Positions 55,801 to 64,000 of a DNA stretch of 64,000 nt are shown here, piece by piece (position 1 is the first letter of the stretch; every line of letters starts with the position of its first letter). Position numbers and translations under genes: made by a program. Under the pieces are notes generated by a model that saw only the letters and a program-made list of their open reading frames with translations, was not told the origin of the DNA and did no database searches. The DNA lies in the NCBI GenBank assembly GCA_027943245.1, contig JANDJZ010000210.1, positions 1-64,000 of the forward strand, in the 5' to 3' direction. The DNA is from Acanthamoeba sp. SK_2022b (Eukaryota; Discosea; Longamoebia; Acanthamoebidae).

Positions 55801-56023
55801 TCGTACGTGCCCTACGACCAGGTACGCCCCCCGACCCCCCCCCTCTCCGCCGTCGCTGCCTCCATCGCCACAGCCACGTGTCACCTCGGCCTGGCTTGAG
55901 CTCACCTTTGGTGCGGTCGGCCAGGTTCTGGTGCCGCAGAGCCTCGCCAAGCACCTCAAGTTCTGGAGCCTCTACTTTATGCGCTTCTGCCGCTTCAACG
56001 AACATAACGCCGACAGGTATCTC

Positions 56024-56088
<65 letters not shown>

Positions 56089-57985
56089 GAGAGAGAGAGC
56101 AGCATTACGAGGCTCGACCTGAAAACACACACACAAAGTTAAGCTTTGACCGCCACACACACACACACACACACACACAACACGCGTGGGGGCTTACGTT
56201 GGTGTCGGGGAGCGCAGATGGTGCCGAGGCGACTTGCTCCTTGCTGGGATGGCGAACGGCAAGAAGGGCGACAAGATGGCGAACAAGAAGACGAAGGGCG
56301 GCAGGAGCCGCGACAACAACGCCGTCCCGCCGGAGGAGGACCTGCTGCAGCACCTGGCCGAGCGCGAGAGGTGGAAGAAGGACCTGGCCAGCCGCGAGGC
56401 CGAGGTCAAGCGCATGAAGCGACTGGCCGAGAAGCACATGGAGCAGGCGCTCCGGCTCCGGTCCCGCCTGGCCTACGAGCGCAAGCGCGCCGCGTTCTTC
56501 CTCGAGCGGCTCGACCAGGCCACCCACCTGGGCAGCGACGCGCTCGAACACGAATGGAAGGCCGAGTGGAAGCGGCGCCGCGAGGCCGGCACGGCCGACG
56601 ACGACGATGACGACGCCGACGAAGACTTTGATGACGAGGAGGAGGAGGAGGACAATGATGACGATGACCTCGACAAGAACAAGATGAAGGAGAGCAAGAA
56701 CGGGAGGAGGGCGACGACCAAGGGCAAGAACGCAATCGAGGAGGAGCCCGACGAGCTGGTCGAGTTCTTCATTCGCTCGCCCGCCAAGAGATGCCTCCCC
56801 GCTGACAGCAAGCGATCCCCTCCGCTGCCGACAGCTGTCCCGCCCCTGCCCCCTCTCCCGTCGTCGGCAGACTCCAACCCGCCGCCCATCCCGTCGCCGC
56901 CCTCGCGCCGTCCGCCAGCTCCGCCAGGCCAGACCTGGTCGTCGTCATCTTCGTCGTCGTCATCATCGGCGGCGGCGGCTACCTCGCCGTCCCTGTCGTC
57001 GAACGCATCGGCCTCGGGGCCGCTGTCGCCCGCGATCACCGTCCGGCCACCGGCCACGCGTTCGCCGCGCCACGCGTTGCGCCCGAACTTTGACGCGGAG
57101 TCCTCGGTCGGCCTCGTCCAGGCGTTCGGGCAGACGACCGCGGCGCCGTCGCCCCGCTCCCTGGGGTCGGGCCCGACCGCCACGAGGCCGCCATCGCCCG
57201 GGGCCGCGCTGGGGCTGTCCGAGGGCAAGCTGTCGCTTCACCGCCAGATGGGCAAGAAGCTCATCCCGTTCCTCATGCGCCGGCCCACCAGGTTTGATTG
57301 TTTGATTGTCGATTGGCCGTTTGCTTGCCTCTTGTTTGATTGCTGATTGGCGGTTGGGTGGCTGCCCGGGCAGGGAGGACCTGGTGGCGCGGCGCATCCT
57401 GCTCCCGGCCGAGGAGGACATCATGCTGGCGCTCGAGGGCCGCGGCAGCGTCGACGAGTCGAGCGCCAGCCCGTACACGTCACACCGCACGGATGAGTCC
57501 GAGGACGAGGACGCCGGCCACTCGGCCACCTCGTCCGGCACGACGGCCACCATCGACGAGGTGGACGACATGGCCGAAACCGACCGCGCCTTCCTCCTGC
57601 GCGCGGCGTCGTCGGCCGCCGCCGCAGCGAGTGCGAGCGGCAGCGGCAGCAGTGGCAGCGTCGATGTGCCGTCGTCGCAGCCGCCCGCGCCGCCATCGGT
57701 CGTCCATGGCGTACGGGTCCTCGTGGATCTCGCCGTCGTCGCAGCCGTCGCGCAGCAAGGTGACGACGTCGGTCTACCGCGCCAGTGGCGGAGGATTGGT
57801 GGCGTCGCGGCCAACGCCAGCGCCGGCGTCGGAACCCAAGCGGGGTCTTATCCAGCGCTTTGTATCGGAGAAGAACGTCACCACGACCAGCGCCTACAAG
57901 GTACGCCACCCACCGCCCACACGCCACCACCGCGCTCGCTTGCTGACGCCGCTGCTGGCAGGGCAAGTCGGGCGGCCGTCCATGA
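52851..57985 (+). CDS. Myotubularin-family phosphoinositide 3-phosphatase with coiled-coil and RPEL-like tail
   Basis: Myotubularins remove the 3-phosphate from PI3P and PI(3,5)P2 on endosomes. A PH-GRAM domain opens the protein ([31 protein letters not shown]). The phosphatase has [78 protein letters not shown] and the intact catalytic loop [11 protein letters not shown] (Cys-X5-Arg). It ends [11 protein letters not shown] (CA)n intron at 56027-56086 leads to a coiled coil ([20 protein letters not shown], then [19 protein letters not shown]), an acidic stretch, Ser/Pro-rich sequence, and [20 protein letters not shown], which resembles an actin-binding RPEL motif. It closes with [18 protein letters not shown] sequence and TGA at 57983. 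The start at 52851 is the first good ATG. About 15 exons. Confidence 0.88.
56027..56086. repeat. (CA)n microsatellite, intronic
   Basis: Follows a GTATCTC donor in the myotubularin gene. A second CA run is at 56154-56179 in the same intron. Confidence 0.95.
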
Positions 57986-58375
57986 ACTGGAGTTTTGGAA
58001 GTTGCTGGTTTTGGATCGATTGCGTTTCTATTTTGTGGACACCCCAGCGAGAGACCACTGTAGTAAACCTATAATAAATCTATATTTATCGATATTTTTT
58101 ATTGCAATATATCCATTCTATTGTATTTATCATTGCAATAGGCAGTCCTTCCCGTACAAAGACGGATACATTCCAATGACTCTCTACCAGACTCGCCATA
58201 GGGGGCGGCGAGATCGCGGTTGACCATAAACGGCGCTATTTGTGGCCCGTTCATGTAGAGCACGAGGTTTGTGTGGAACAGGAAACCGCTTCTCACCATT
58301 GGTTCATGGTGTGCTGCCATCGATCATCATGTTGGGCGAAAACCCAAAACAAAGGGAGGGAGAGAGACGGTAGAA
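57986..58375. other. Intergenic region after the myotubularin gene
   Basis: 390 bp. AATAAA at 58073-58078 is a candidate poly(A) signal 88 nt after the stop. The remainder precedes the SPRTN-like gene. Confidence 0.5.
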
Positions 58376-59394
58376 ATGGCGATGCAGGGGGGAGGGCCGC
58401 GCACGGTACAGGAAGAGGAAGAGGGGGAGAGGCTGGACGAAGGTGCCAGGCACAGCACGGACGAGGCGTGGGTGGTGAACATCCACAATCTCTTTCTTTA
58501 CTACGACCAGCGCTACTTCCACTCGATACTGGCCCCTCGGGTGAGCCTCGCCTGGAGCAGCGCCCTGGGCAAGTACGAAAAGCCTTCACCTCCCGAGTGG
58601 TCACGTGTGCTCCCGAGTAGTGGTCACGTGTGCTGAATCGGTATTGGGATGGGGCACAGCAACACGGGCAAGTGTTTCGTACAGACCAAGAAGGAAGGGG
58701 GAGGGGTCATGCTGAGCCTGAGCGAGCCAATCCTCCGCTACTGCACCAGGGCCGATATCGTAGACACCCTCTTGGTAGAATACGCTTCCCCCCCCCCCTC
58801 TTGCTTGGTGCCATCTGAGCGGCAATTGGTTGGCTGTGCTCGTGGGGCAGCACGAGATGATCCACGCCTACTTGTACTTGACGGGCCAACAAGACTGGTC
58901 GGAGCACGGTGCCTCCTTCTTTGAACTCTCAGAGTAAGCAGAGTCGCCCTCCCAACACACGCCTCCCGCAAGCTCGACCCACTCCTCGTGCTGCCACCGG
59001 TCGTGCAGAAGGATCAACAGGACAGAGGGCTCGAACGTGCAGCCGTTCCACCCGTTCACGCGAGAGGTGGCGTTTCTTAAGCTGCCCTCGATGGCCGCGG
59101 CCTCCCCGCAGTCCGGCGGCCTGCGCGAGCTGACCGCCGTCGAGAGGGAGACCCAGCGAGAGTTCATCGGTATCATCGCACCCTTGCCCTGCCATGCCCG
59201 TCCACCCAGTGCCTGACCTCGTTGCCAACCGGGTTTGTCCCACGCACGCACGCACACGCACAGTGAACCGCACGGGCGAGGACACCAGGACTATTCCCTT
59301 GGATCGTCTCCGATGCCAGGAGGACTTTGGCCAGGGCTCGGCGACCGACAGACACTGGTCCATCCGCAAGGACCAGAGCGGTGGGCCTTCCTGA
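58376..59394 (+). CDS. SPRTN-like: Spartan/SPRTN-like DNA-protein crosslink metalloprotease
   Basis: SPRTN proteases cut proteins crosslinked to DNA during replication. The ATG at 58376 gives a short acidic N-terminus. The SprT domain follows: VVNIHNLFLYYDQRYFHSIL, PRVSLAWSSALG, NTGKCFVQTKKEGGGVMLSL, SEPILRYCTRADIVDTLL and the zinc-protease motif HEMIHAYLYLTGQQDWSEHG with downstream GASFFELSERIN. Intron removal at GACACCCTCTTG|GTAG is needed to expose HEMIH, since the unspliced frame hides it. It then continues EGSNVQPFHPFTREVAFLK. The C-terminus is short (WSIRKDQSGGPS); the zinc-binding Cys residues that follow the SprT domain in animals are not obvious, and no PIP or SHP motif is seen. It is convergent with the band-7 gene. 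Confidence 0.85.
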
Positions 59395-59463
59395 TTGATC
59401 GTTTTTAATTAATGACTCTTAAAGTATATATATATATATAAAAAGTTAGTGTACAGGGCCGGC

Positions 59464-61400
59464 CTACTGGCCGACGAGGGCTTGGCGGGCCAGGGCTTCG
59501 TCTCGCGCGGGAGAGGTCTCGGAGAGGTGGTAGCCTTGGTCGCTGCCGGCGGCGCCCTCGCGCAGGTCCACCTTCATGTTCCACGGGATGAAGGAGGTCT
59601 TGTTGCCCGCCGCCTCCACGATCTCGCGCGTGGCCCGCATGACCGCAAGCTGTCGCGCCAGCTCGGTGTCGGCCTGCAGGCGCGCGCCCTTTGCCCGCTG
59701 CTCGGCCGTGTAGAGCTCCGCGTCGGCCTTGACCCTCGCCTCCTGCGCCAGACCTGGTCAACGTTTGTCAGCGACACTGCCATCACCATCTTCGCCAAGA
59801 TGACGCAGGCGTCGTAGAGGGACCGTGACGCGGTCGTCAGCCTTACCCTGAGCCTTCTGGATGCCGGTCTGGGCCTGGGCGGCGATGTTGGCGCGGTTGG
59901 ACGCCGTCTGGAGCTTGTTGGAGGCGCGCTGGGTGAGGAGGTCGCGCAGGGCCGAGTCGTGGAACTCGAGCTTCTCGATGCTCATGTCCATCAGCACCAC
60001 GCCCCACGTCGTCACGTACTCCTGTACATTGGCGTCGTCCGTTTAAGGGAGTGTTGTGGTGGGGGGGGGAGACAGATTGCGAGGAGGACAGAAGGGGGCA
60101 CCTTCAACTCGTTCATGAACGCCTCGCGAACCATCTCGCTGAAGAGCGATGGGGTGTTCCCCTCGCGCTCCTTGCCCTTGGCATGCTTCTTCCGTGCCTG
60201 CTTCTTCCGGCCGGCGTCGTCTTCCACGTCGTCGCCGTCGTAGTCGTCGTCGGACCCGAAGCCCGGGTCGTAGAGCGACTCGTGTCGGGACGAGGGCAGG
60301 GTCGGAGCGATCTCGTCGAGCGAGTGGTGGAGGAAGATCGACGTCACCAACGCCTCGGCCTTCTCGAACAGGGCCTCGTTCACGTTGCTCACATCCTACA
60401 CGTAGGCGGCCACGTCAGCATTTCGAGACAAACAGCGCACGGGGGTGAGAGAATGCTGTGGTCTACCCTGAATGCGCGCACGGGGTCCTCGATGCGGTAG
60501 GTGATGATGGTGTTGACCATGATGGCGATGCCGTCGTTGGTATTGACCTTGAGTGGCTCCAACCGACGGACTTGCTCCTGTACGGACACGAACTCCTGGA
60601 ACCGGAAGGTGGGCGATGTCCGGATGTGCAGGCCCGGAAGCAGCACCTCGAGCTTTCCCGTGTCGTACGAGATGCCCACCTGGATGTGCACACATGGCCA
60701 TGTGTAAGCCACCGGTTCAAGTATCGTAACACGGCCAAGTGCAGGCATCCCACCTGTCCCTCGTTCACGATCATGCGCTTGATTGGGCCTAGCTCGACGT
60801 AGGGCCCACCGATATCCTTGGCCTCCTGGAAGATGTGAGGCGCCACCAGGATGTGGCGACCAGGCTCGAGTATGATAGTCTCGCCGTTCTTCCAGCTCAG
60901 GCCCAGCTGACCCTGTATTTTGTATTTTCGATAATTAGATAATTGGTTGAATTACTGTAACTAATTAAAAAGACAAACTAGAACTGGGGCGCGTAGGCGC
61001 GTACCTTCTTGATAGTGACGATGGTAAGGGGCCCGAATTCTATGAGGTCGTCGTTGATGGACTTCTGCTCCACGAAGCTGTGCAGCGGCGACAGCAGCAC
61101 GTAGCGGCCGGGGCCCAAGATGATCGGCCGGCCGTTGCGCAGGGTGAGGCCCATCGACCCCTCGCGAATGAGCTCCATCTTGCTGAGCACGTAGAGCGCG
61201 CCAACGCCCGTGGCAGCGGTAAGGCCTACGCCGAGAGAGCGCGAGGCGGATCTGCTCTGCACGAAGCCCAGGTCCTCCAGGGCGTCGAGCAAGCTCACGC
61301 CGTCTTCAATTCGTGTTGTGGTCGAGGTTGCGAAGCCCAGGCCGTTCCCGGCGCCACCTGCAAGCAGGGGCTTGTACGATCCGCTCTCCTGTATATTCAT
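59464..61400 (-). CDS. Band-7/SPFH-domain protein with three N-terminal vault-like repeats
   Basis: The ATG at 61400 begins MNIQESGSYKPLLAGGAG. After a hydrophobic segment (LGVGLTAATGVGALYVLSKM) come three successive units of about 50 residues with the same order of elements: GLTLRNGRPIILGPGRYVLL, GLSWKNGETIILEPGRHILV and GISYDTGKLEVLLPGLHIRT. They are joined by FGPL, LGPI and LEPL steps. The band-7 domain follows: FQEFVSVQEQVRRLEPLKVN, TNDGIAIMVNTIITYRIEDP, an insert with acidic and Lys-rich stretches (about 50 residues), EYVTTWGVVLMDMSIEKLEF and the Ala/Gln-rich helix RASNKLQTASNRANIAAQAQ. It ends VGQ at 59464. The repeats recall those before the SPFH-like shoulder of major vault protein. 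Membrane-scaffold function is inferred; a vault-related role is possible. Confidence 0.8.
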
Positions 61401-61634
61401 ACTAGTCGATCAAGTTTTATATGTGCCCAGCTTAGTTGTGAGGGTGCGTTTGTGTAACACTGTGCGGGTGTTGGGCTTGTTTCGTCAGCGGGCTCCCCTT
61501 CTTATTTGCGCGGCCTCGGAACAGCAAAAGAAAAATCCAATCCAGAAAATTCGAAAGAAAAAGCAAGCCCTATTCTTAAGTGCACTGAAAACTGGGGGGA
61601 GCAGTTGCGCCAGTGAAATGTGAACTGGAAGGAA

Positions 61635-62828
61635 ATGGAGGTGGGTCAGCCAGCAGGGGTGGTGTTCCCGTTTGGGGATCTGCCTGCTGAGCTCAAGGTG
61701 ATCATATTTGCCTTCCTGCCTGGCCGAGATTTGGCTTGCATGGCGAAAGTGAGCAGCGAATGTAGACAGTTGGCGAGAATCACCTTTACCCGGCGCGGCA
61801 CTGAGGCCATCGATAAGGTGGAGGTGATGCAGAGGTGGTGGCGCGCAAAGCGCGAGGCCGCCTTCGCCCATAAGTTCGACTTGCGCCTGGAGGCCCTCAA
61901 CACCGCAATCGACAGAGTAGAGCGAGTAGTGGAACCCAAGAGGAAGTGCTTGCTGATTAGGCGTCTCCTGCTCGACTTGATTGCGCAAGATGAAGACAAG
62001 ATCGCGAAAGAGAAGACATCCAGGGCGAAATCCCTCGTTAGCGGCTTTGTTTCAGCGATACTAAGAGGCCCCACAACCAGGATCGGCTTCACGCGCCAAT
62101 TAGTAGAGGCCATACTGCCGGAACAGCTCCTCCTTGATCTGTTAGCGCCTTTTGAGCGGTTCCTGGTGGACGCAGCAGCCGCGCATCGCGCGTTGGAAGA
62201 TGACCCATGTCACCCCTCCCGAGTAGAGCAAGCTCGAAACGAAGGCTCCAACGGCAAGAAGGAGGAACAGGAAGAGGACAAGAAGGAGCAGCGTGTGAGG
62301 GGGGAGGAAGCGCGACCGCAGGCCGGCCGACAGCTGTTGGCCCCGTTGCTTGTGCGGCTGTTGGAGGACAGCGTTGAGCCCATCGCCGCCTACCTCACCT
62401 ACATGGACACTGAGCACATTCTTCAACGGTTCATCGTCCCGCTCTGCCAGGTGCGCCTTCTGCTACTTGGCAGCTCCCTCTACATGGCTTATGCTGATGA
62501 AGAAGGCGGCAATGAGCAGGACGCAGATCTGCAAGGCGATGCGCGCTACTGGAACCTCTTGTCCCAGCACTTGGTGAGTCCGCCGCTGATCAAAGCAGGC
62601 AACGCGACACCACACGGCCGCGTCGACGTCTACTCCTTCATCTTCACCATCGGATGGGGAAGCGTCATCTCGGGCTTGTCGTTCGCCATCGACAACCTCA
62701 AGCTCGCGACGCTCGCGCCACACCCCGACCGCCGCAACGTCGAGCGGCTCGCCAAGCTCGCCACCGCCTTCTTCGCGCGGCTCAATCGACTCAACACGTC
62801 GCACGACAGCACCGTACGCTACGATTAA
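61635..62828 (+). CDS. F-box-like protein of unknown role, single exon
   Basis: The first in-frame ATG (61635) gives MEVGQPAGVVFPFGDLPAEL. The region FGDLPAELKVIIFAFLPGRD...MAKVSSECRQLA is a good F-box (LP-x2-L-x2-I-x3-L). An Arg/Lys-rich helical segment (WWRAKREAAFAHKFDLRLEA) follows, then about 250 residues with charged linkers (KKEEQEEDKKEQRVRGEEAR) and a C-terminal helical region (FIFTIGWGSVISGLSFAIDN) without a domain I know. It has no intron, unusual here. ACC|GTACGC just before the stop could be a donor, but no downstream exon is obvious. F-box proteins normally deliver substrates to SCF ubiquitin ligases (family knowledge); the substrate is unknown. It is divergent from the band-7 gene by 234 bp. 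Confidence 0.7.
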   Translation: MEVGQPAGVVFPFGDLPAELKVIIFAFLPGRDLACMAKVSSECRQLARITFTRRGTEAIDKVEVMQRWWRAKREAAFAHKFDLRLEALNTAIDRVERVVEPKRKCLLIRRLLLDLIAQDEDKIAKEKTSRAKSLVSGFVSAILRGPTTRIGFTRQLVEAILPEQLLLDLLAPFERFLVDAAAAHRALEDDPCHPSRVEQARNEGSNGKKEEQEEDKKEQRVRGEEARPQAGRQLLAPLLVRLLEDSVEPIAAYLTYMDTEHILQRFIVPLCQVRLLLLGSSLYMAYADEEGGNEQDADLQGDARYWNLLSQHLVSPPLIKAGNATPHGRVDVYSFIFTIGWGSVISGLSFAIDNLKLATLAPHPDRRNVERLAKLATAFFARLNRLNTSHDSTVRYD

Positions 62829-62922
62829 TACTACCAAAGACGACACAAACTCTTGTTATTTTATCTTCATAAAATAAATCGAGAAATAAATTAATTCATT
62901 TTTGAATCGTAGAATAAAAGAG

Positions 62923-64000
62923 TTACGAAGAAGAGGCGGCTCTCGATGTCGAGGGCGAGGCGGTAGGAGTTGCGGCAGCGGTGTGATGGTGGTGGTGGTG
63001 CTGGTGGTTTTGGCCGACGAGCGCGGAGGCGTGCATGATGGCGGCGATCTCCTTCTGGAACTCTTGGAGGAGCAGGAGCGATTGGAGGAACCCCTCGACG
63101 TGGGGCGTAGCCAGGACCTGCTCGCCCCGCCGTCGTGCCTCGTCCGTCTCCCCGCTCCCCTCCTGCCCTCCCGACCGCTGTTCGCTCTTTGTCGTCTTCG
63201 CGTTTTCGTCGCTTTCGTTCTTTGCCGGGGTCGCGCCATCGCTGGTCGCCGTCGTCACGCTCCCGTTGCCCGTCGCGCTGTTCGCGGGCTCGGCCGGGCC
63301 ACCGAGCATGCGCGCTCGGAGGAGCGAGAGCGCGTCCTGGTAGCTGGTCAGGAGGCCCAGCTCGGTGCACCGCTGCTCGGCCCGCTCGGCCACCCGCGCG
63401 AGGGGCACGTAGAGCGATGCGGGCGAGGACGGCGCGAAGAGGTAGCTCCGCACGGCCGGGTGCGGGTGGACGGCCATCTTGCCGATGGCCGACGTCAGCA
63501 CGAGGTTGGTGTCGAGCGACTGCTCGAGGAAGGAGCCGACCTGCTGCCAGAGGGCCTGCACGAGGGGCTCGCCGCTGTACAGGCCCGGCAGCGAAGCTGA
63601 CGACGAGCTCAGCGTGGAGGGCGACGTCGGCGCCGACGGACGCGACAGCGCGTGATGCGCATCCGCCAGGTATCCCTCATAGCCTGCATCGTTGTGGTTT
63701 TAATTTTTAGTTATATTATTATTTTATATATTTAATAATTATTTTTTTGGTTTTTGTTGAGGCACGGCGGTACCTGTGGGCGCGGCGTCGCGTGCAGGGA
63801 AGAGCGCCAGGTAGGCGCGCGCCGCTTCGATTCCTGGCTCGCTCATCTCCCTCGCCTCTCCTGTTTCCATTAACAAACAAAGTGTTTCCACGCGTTCAGA
63901 ATTGGCAGGAATCGCGCCACCACAACGGGGGGGGGGAGAGAGAGAGAGCTACTGACCATTGCTGGCGACGGCGATGGCGGACGACGATGGACAGACGAGG
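62923..64000 (-). CDS. FHIP/RAI16-like (FAM160) protein, C-terminal part (cut by window edge)
   Basis: FHIP proteins join FTS-Hook to dynein-dynactin for endosome transport. Read on the minus strand the part in the window is: a first partial exon ending AIAVASNGEAREMS (joined across the intron at about 63865-63955), EPGIEAARAYLALFPARDAA, then SGEPLVQALWQQVGSFLEQS and the family signature LDTNLVLTSAIGKMAVHPHP with AVRSYLFAP. Further on is VPLARVAERAEQRCTELGLL, then a low-complexity Ser/Thr/Glu linker and VEGFLQSLLLLQEFQKEIAA. It ends with a His-rich run and Ser-rich tail at the stop codon 62923-62925. The N-terminus lies beyond 64000. The family assignment rests mainly on the LTSAIGKMAVHPHP block, so it is good but not certain. 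Confidence 0.7.

Noticed and set aside
56473..57228. 251-codon minus-strand frame opposite the myotubularin tail
   Set aside because: An antiparallel shadow of the Asp/Ser/Pro-rich coding region. It has no motif.
1..64000. tRNA, rRNA, CRISPR, insertion-sequence or prophage features
   Set aside because: I searched by eye for box-B-like GTTCGA motifs with a paired acceptor, direct-repeat arrays and transposase signatures. None was convincing; the GGTTCGATTC at about 8971 has no tRNA context.

Overview
This is intron-dense, GC-rich nuclear DNA from a eukaryote, most likely a free-living amoebozoan of the Acanthamoeba type. Exons are GC-rich. Introns are short and frequent, often AT-rich or filled with dinucleotide microsatellites, and many start with GTACG. 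The gene set fits: Rab5 and Rab32 GTPases, a TKL kinase, a myotubularin, GATA factors, a Clu-like protein and secreted polysaccharide-degrading enzymes. The species is inferred; nothing in the window proves it. I recognise 27 protein-coding genes, one weak candidate gene and one pseudogene. I see no prokaryotic operons, CRISPR arrays, rRNA or convincing tRNA genes.

Left part (1-16.9 kb): the 3' part of a GH65 enzyme, a METTL-type methyltransferase, a universal stress protein, a BTB-BACK protein with a C-terminal zinc ribbon, a roughly 7 kb Clu-TPR-LRR gene, and the first of two divergent GATA factors. Middle (17.6-40.1 kb): the second GATA factor, an RNF5/RNF185-type E3 ligase, a mucin-stalked GT2 glycosyltransferase, a Rab32-type GTPase with a 6-nt microexon, EMC2, the KEOPS subunit Cgi121/TPRKB divergent from DNA polymerase kappa, Rab5, and two neighbouring secreted glycoside hydrolases (GH3, then an agarase-like/EGF/GH16-like fusion).

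Accessory part (40.1-52.8 kb): a lower-GC stretch with degenerate tandem repeats, then a family of RFX-like winged-helix genes. Three lie on the plus strand (A, a decayed copy E, and B) and two on the minus strand (C and D). The two sets face each other around a GST and a TKL kinase-arrestin fusion. All four intact RFX-like genes share a 56-59 nt first exon whose last codon, a Trp, is split by the intron. The exon models I built sum to whole codons in all four. This array is the least ordinary part of the window.

Right part (52.8-64 kb): a myotubularin phosphatase with a coiled-coil and RPEL-like tail, a Spartan/SPRTN-like protease, a band-7/SPFH protein with N-terminal repeats resembling those of major vault protein, an F-box-like protein, and the C-terminal part of an FHIP/RAI16-like protein cut by the window edge.

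Exon joins were made by eye from GT/AG (once GC/AG) sites, reading-frame continuity and remembered family consensus. Gene ends and conserved-domain exons are more reliable than exact small-exon boundaries.
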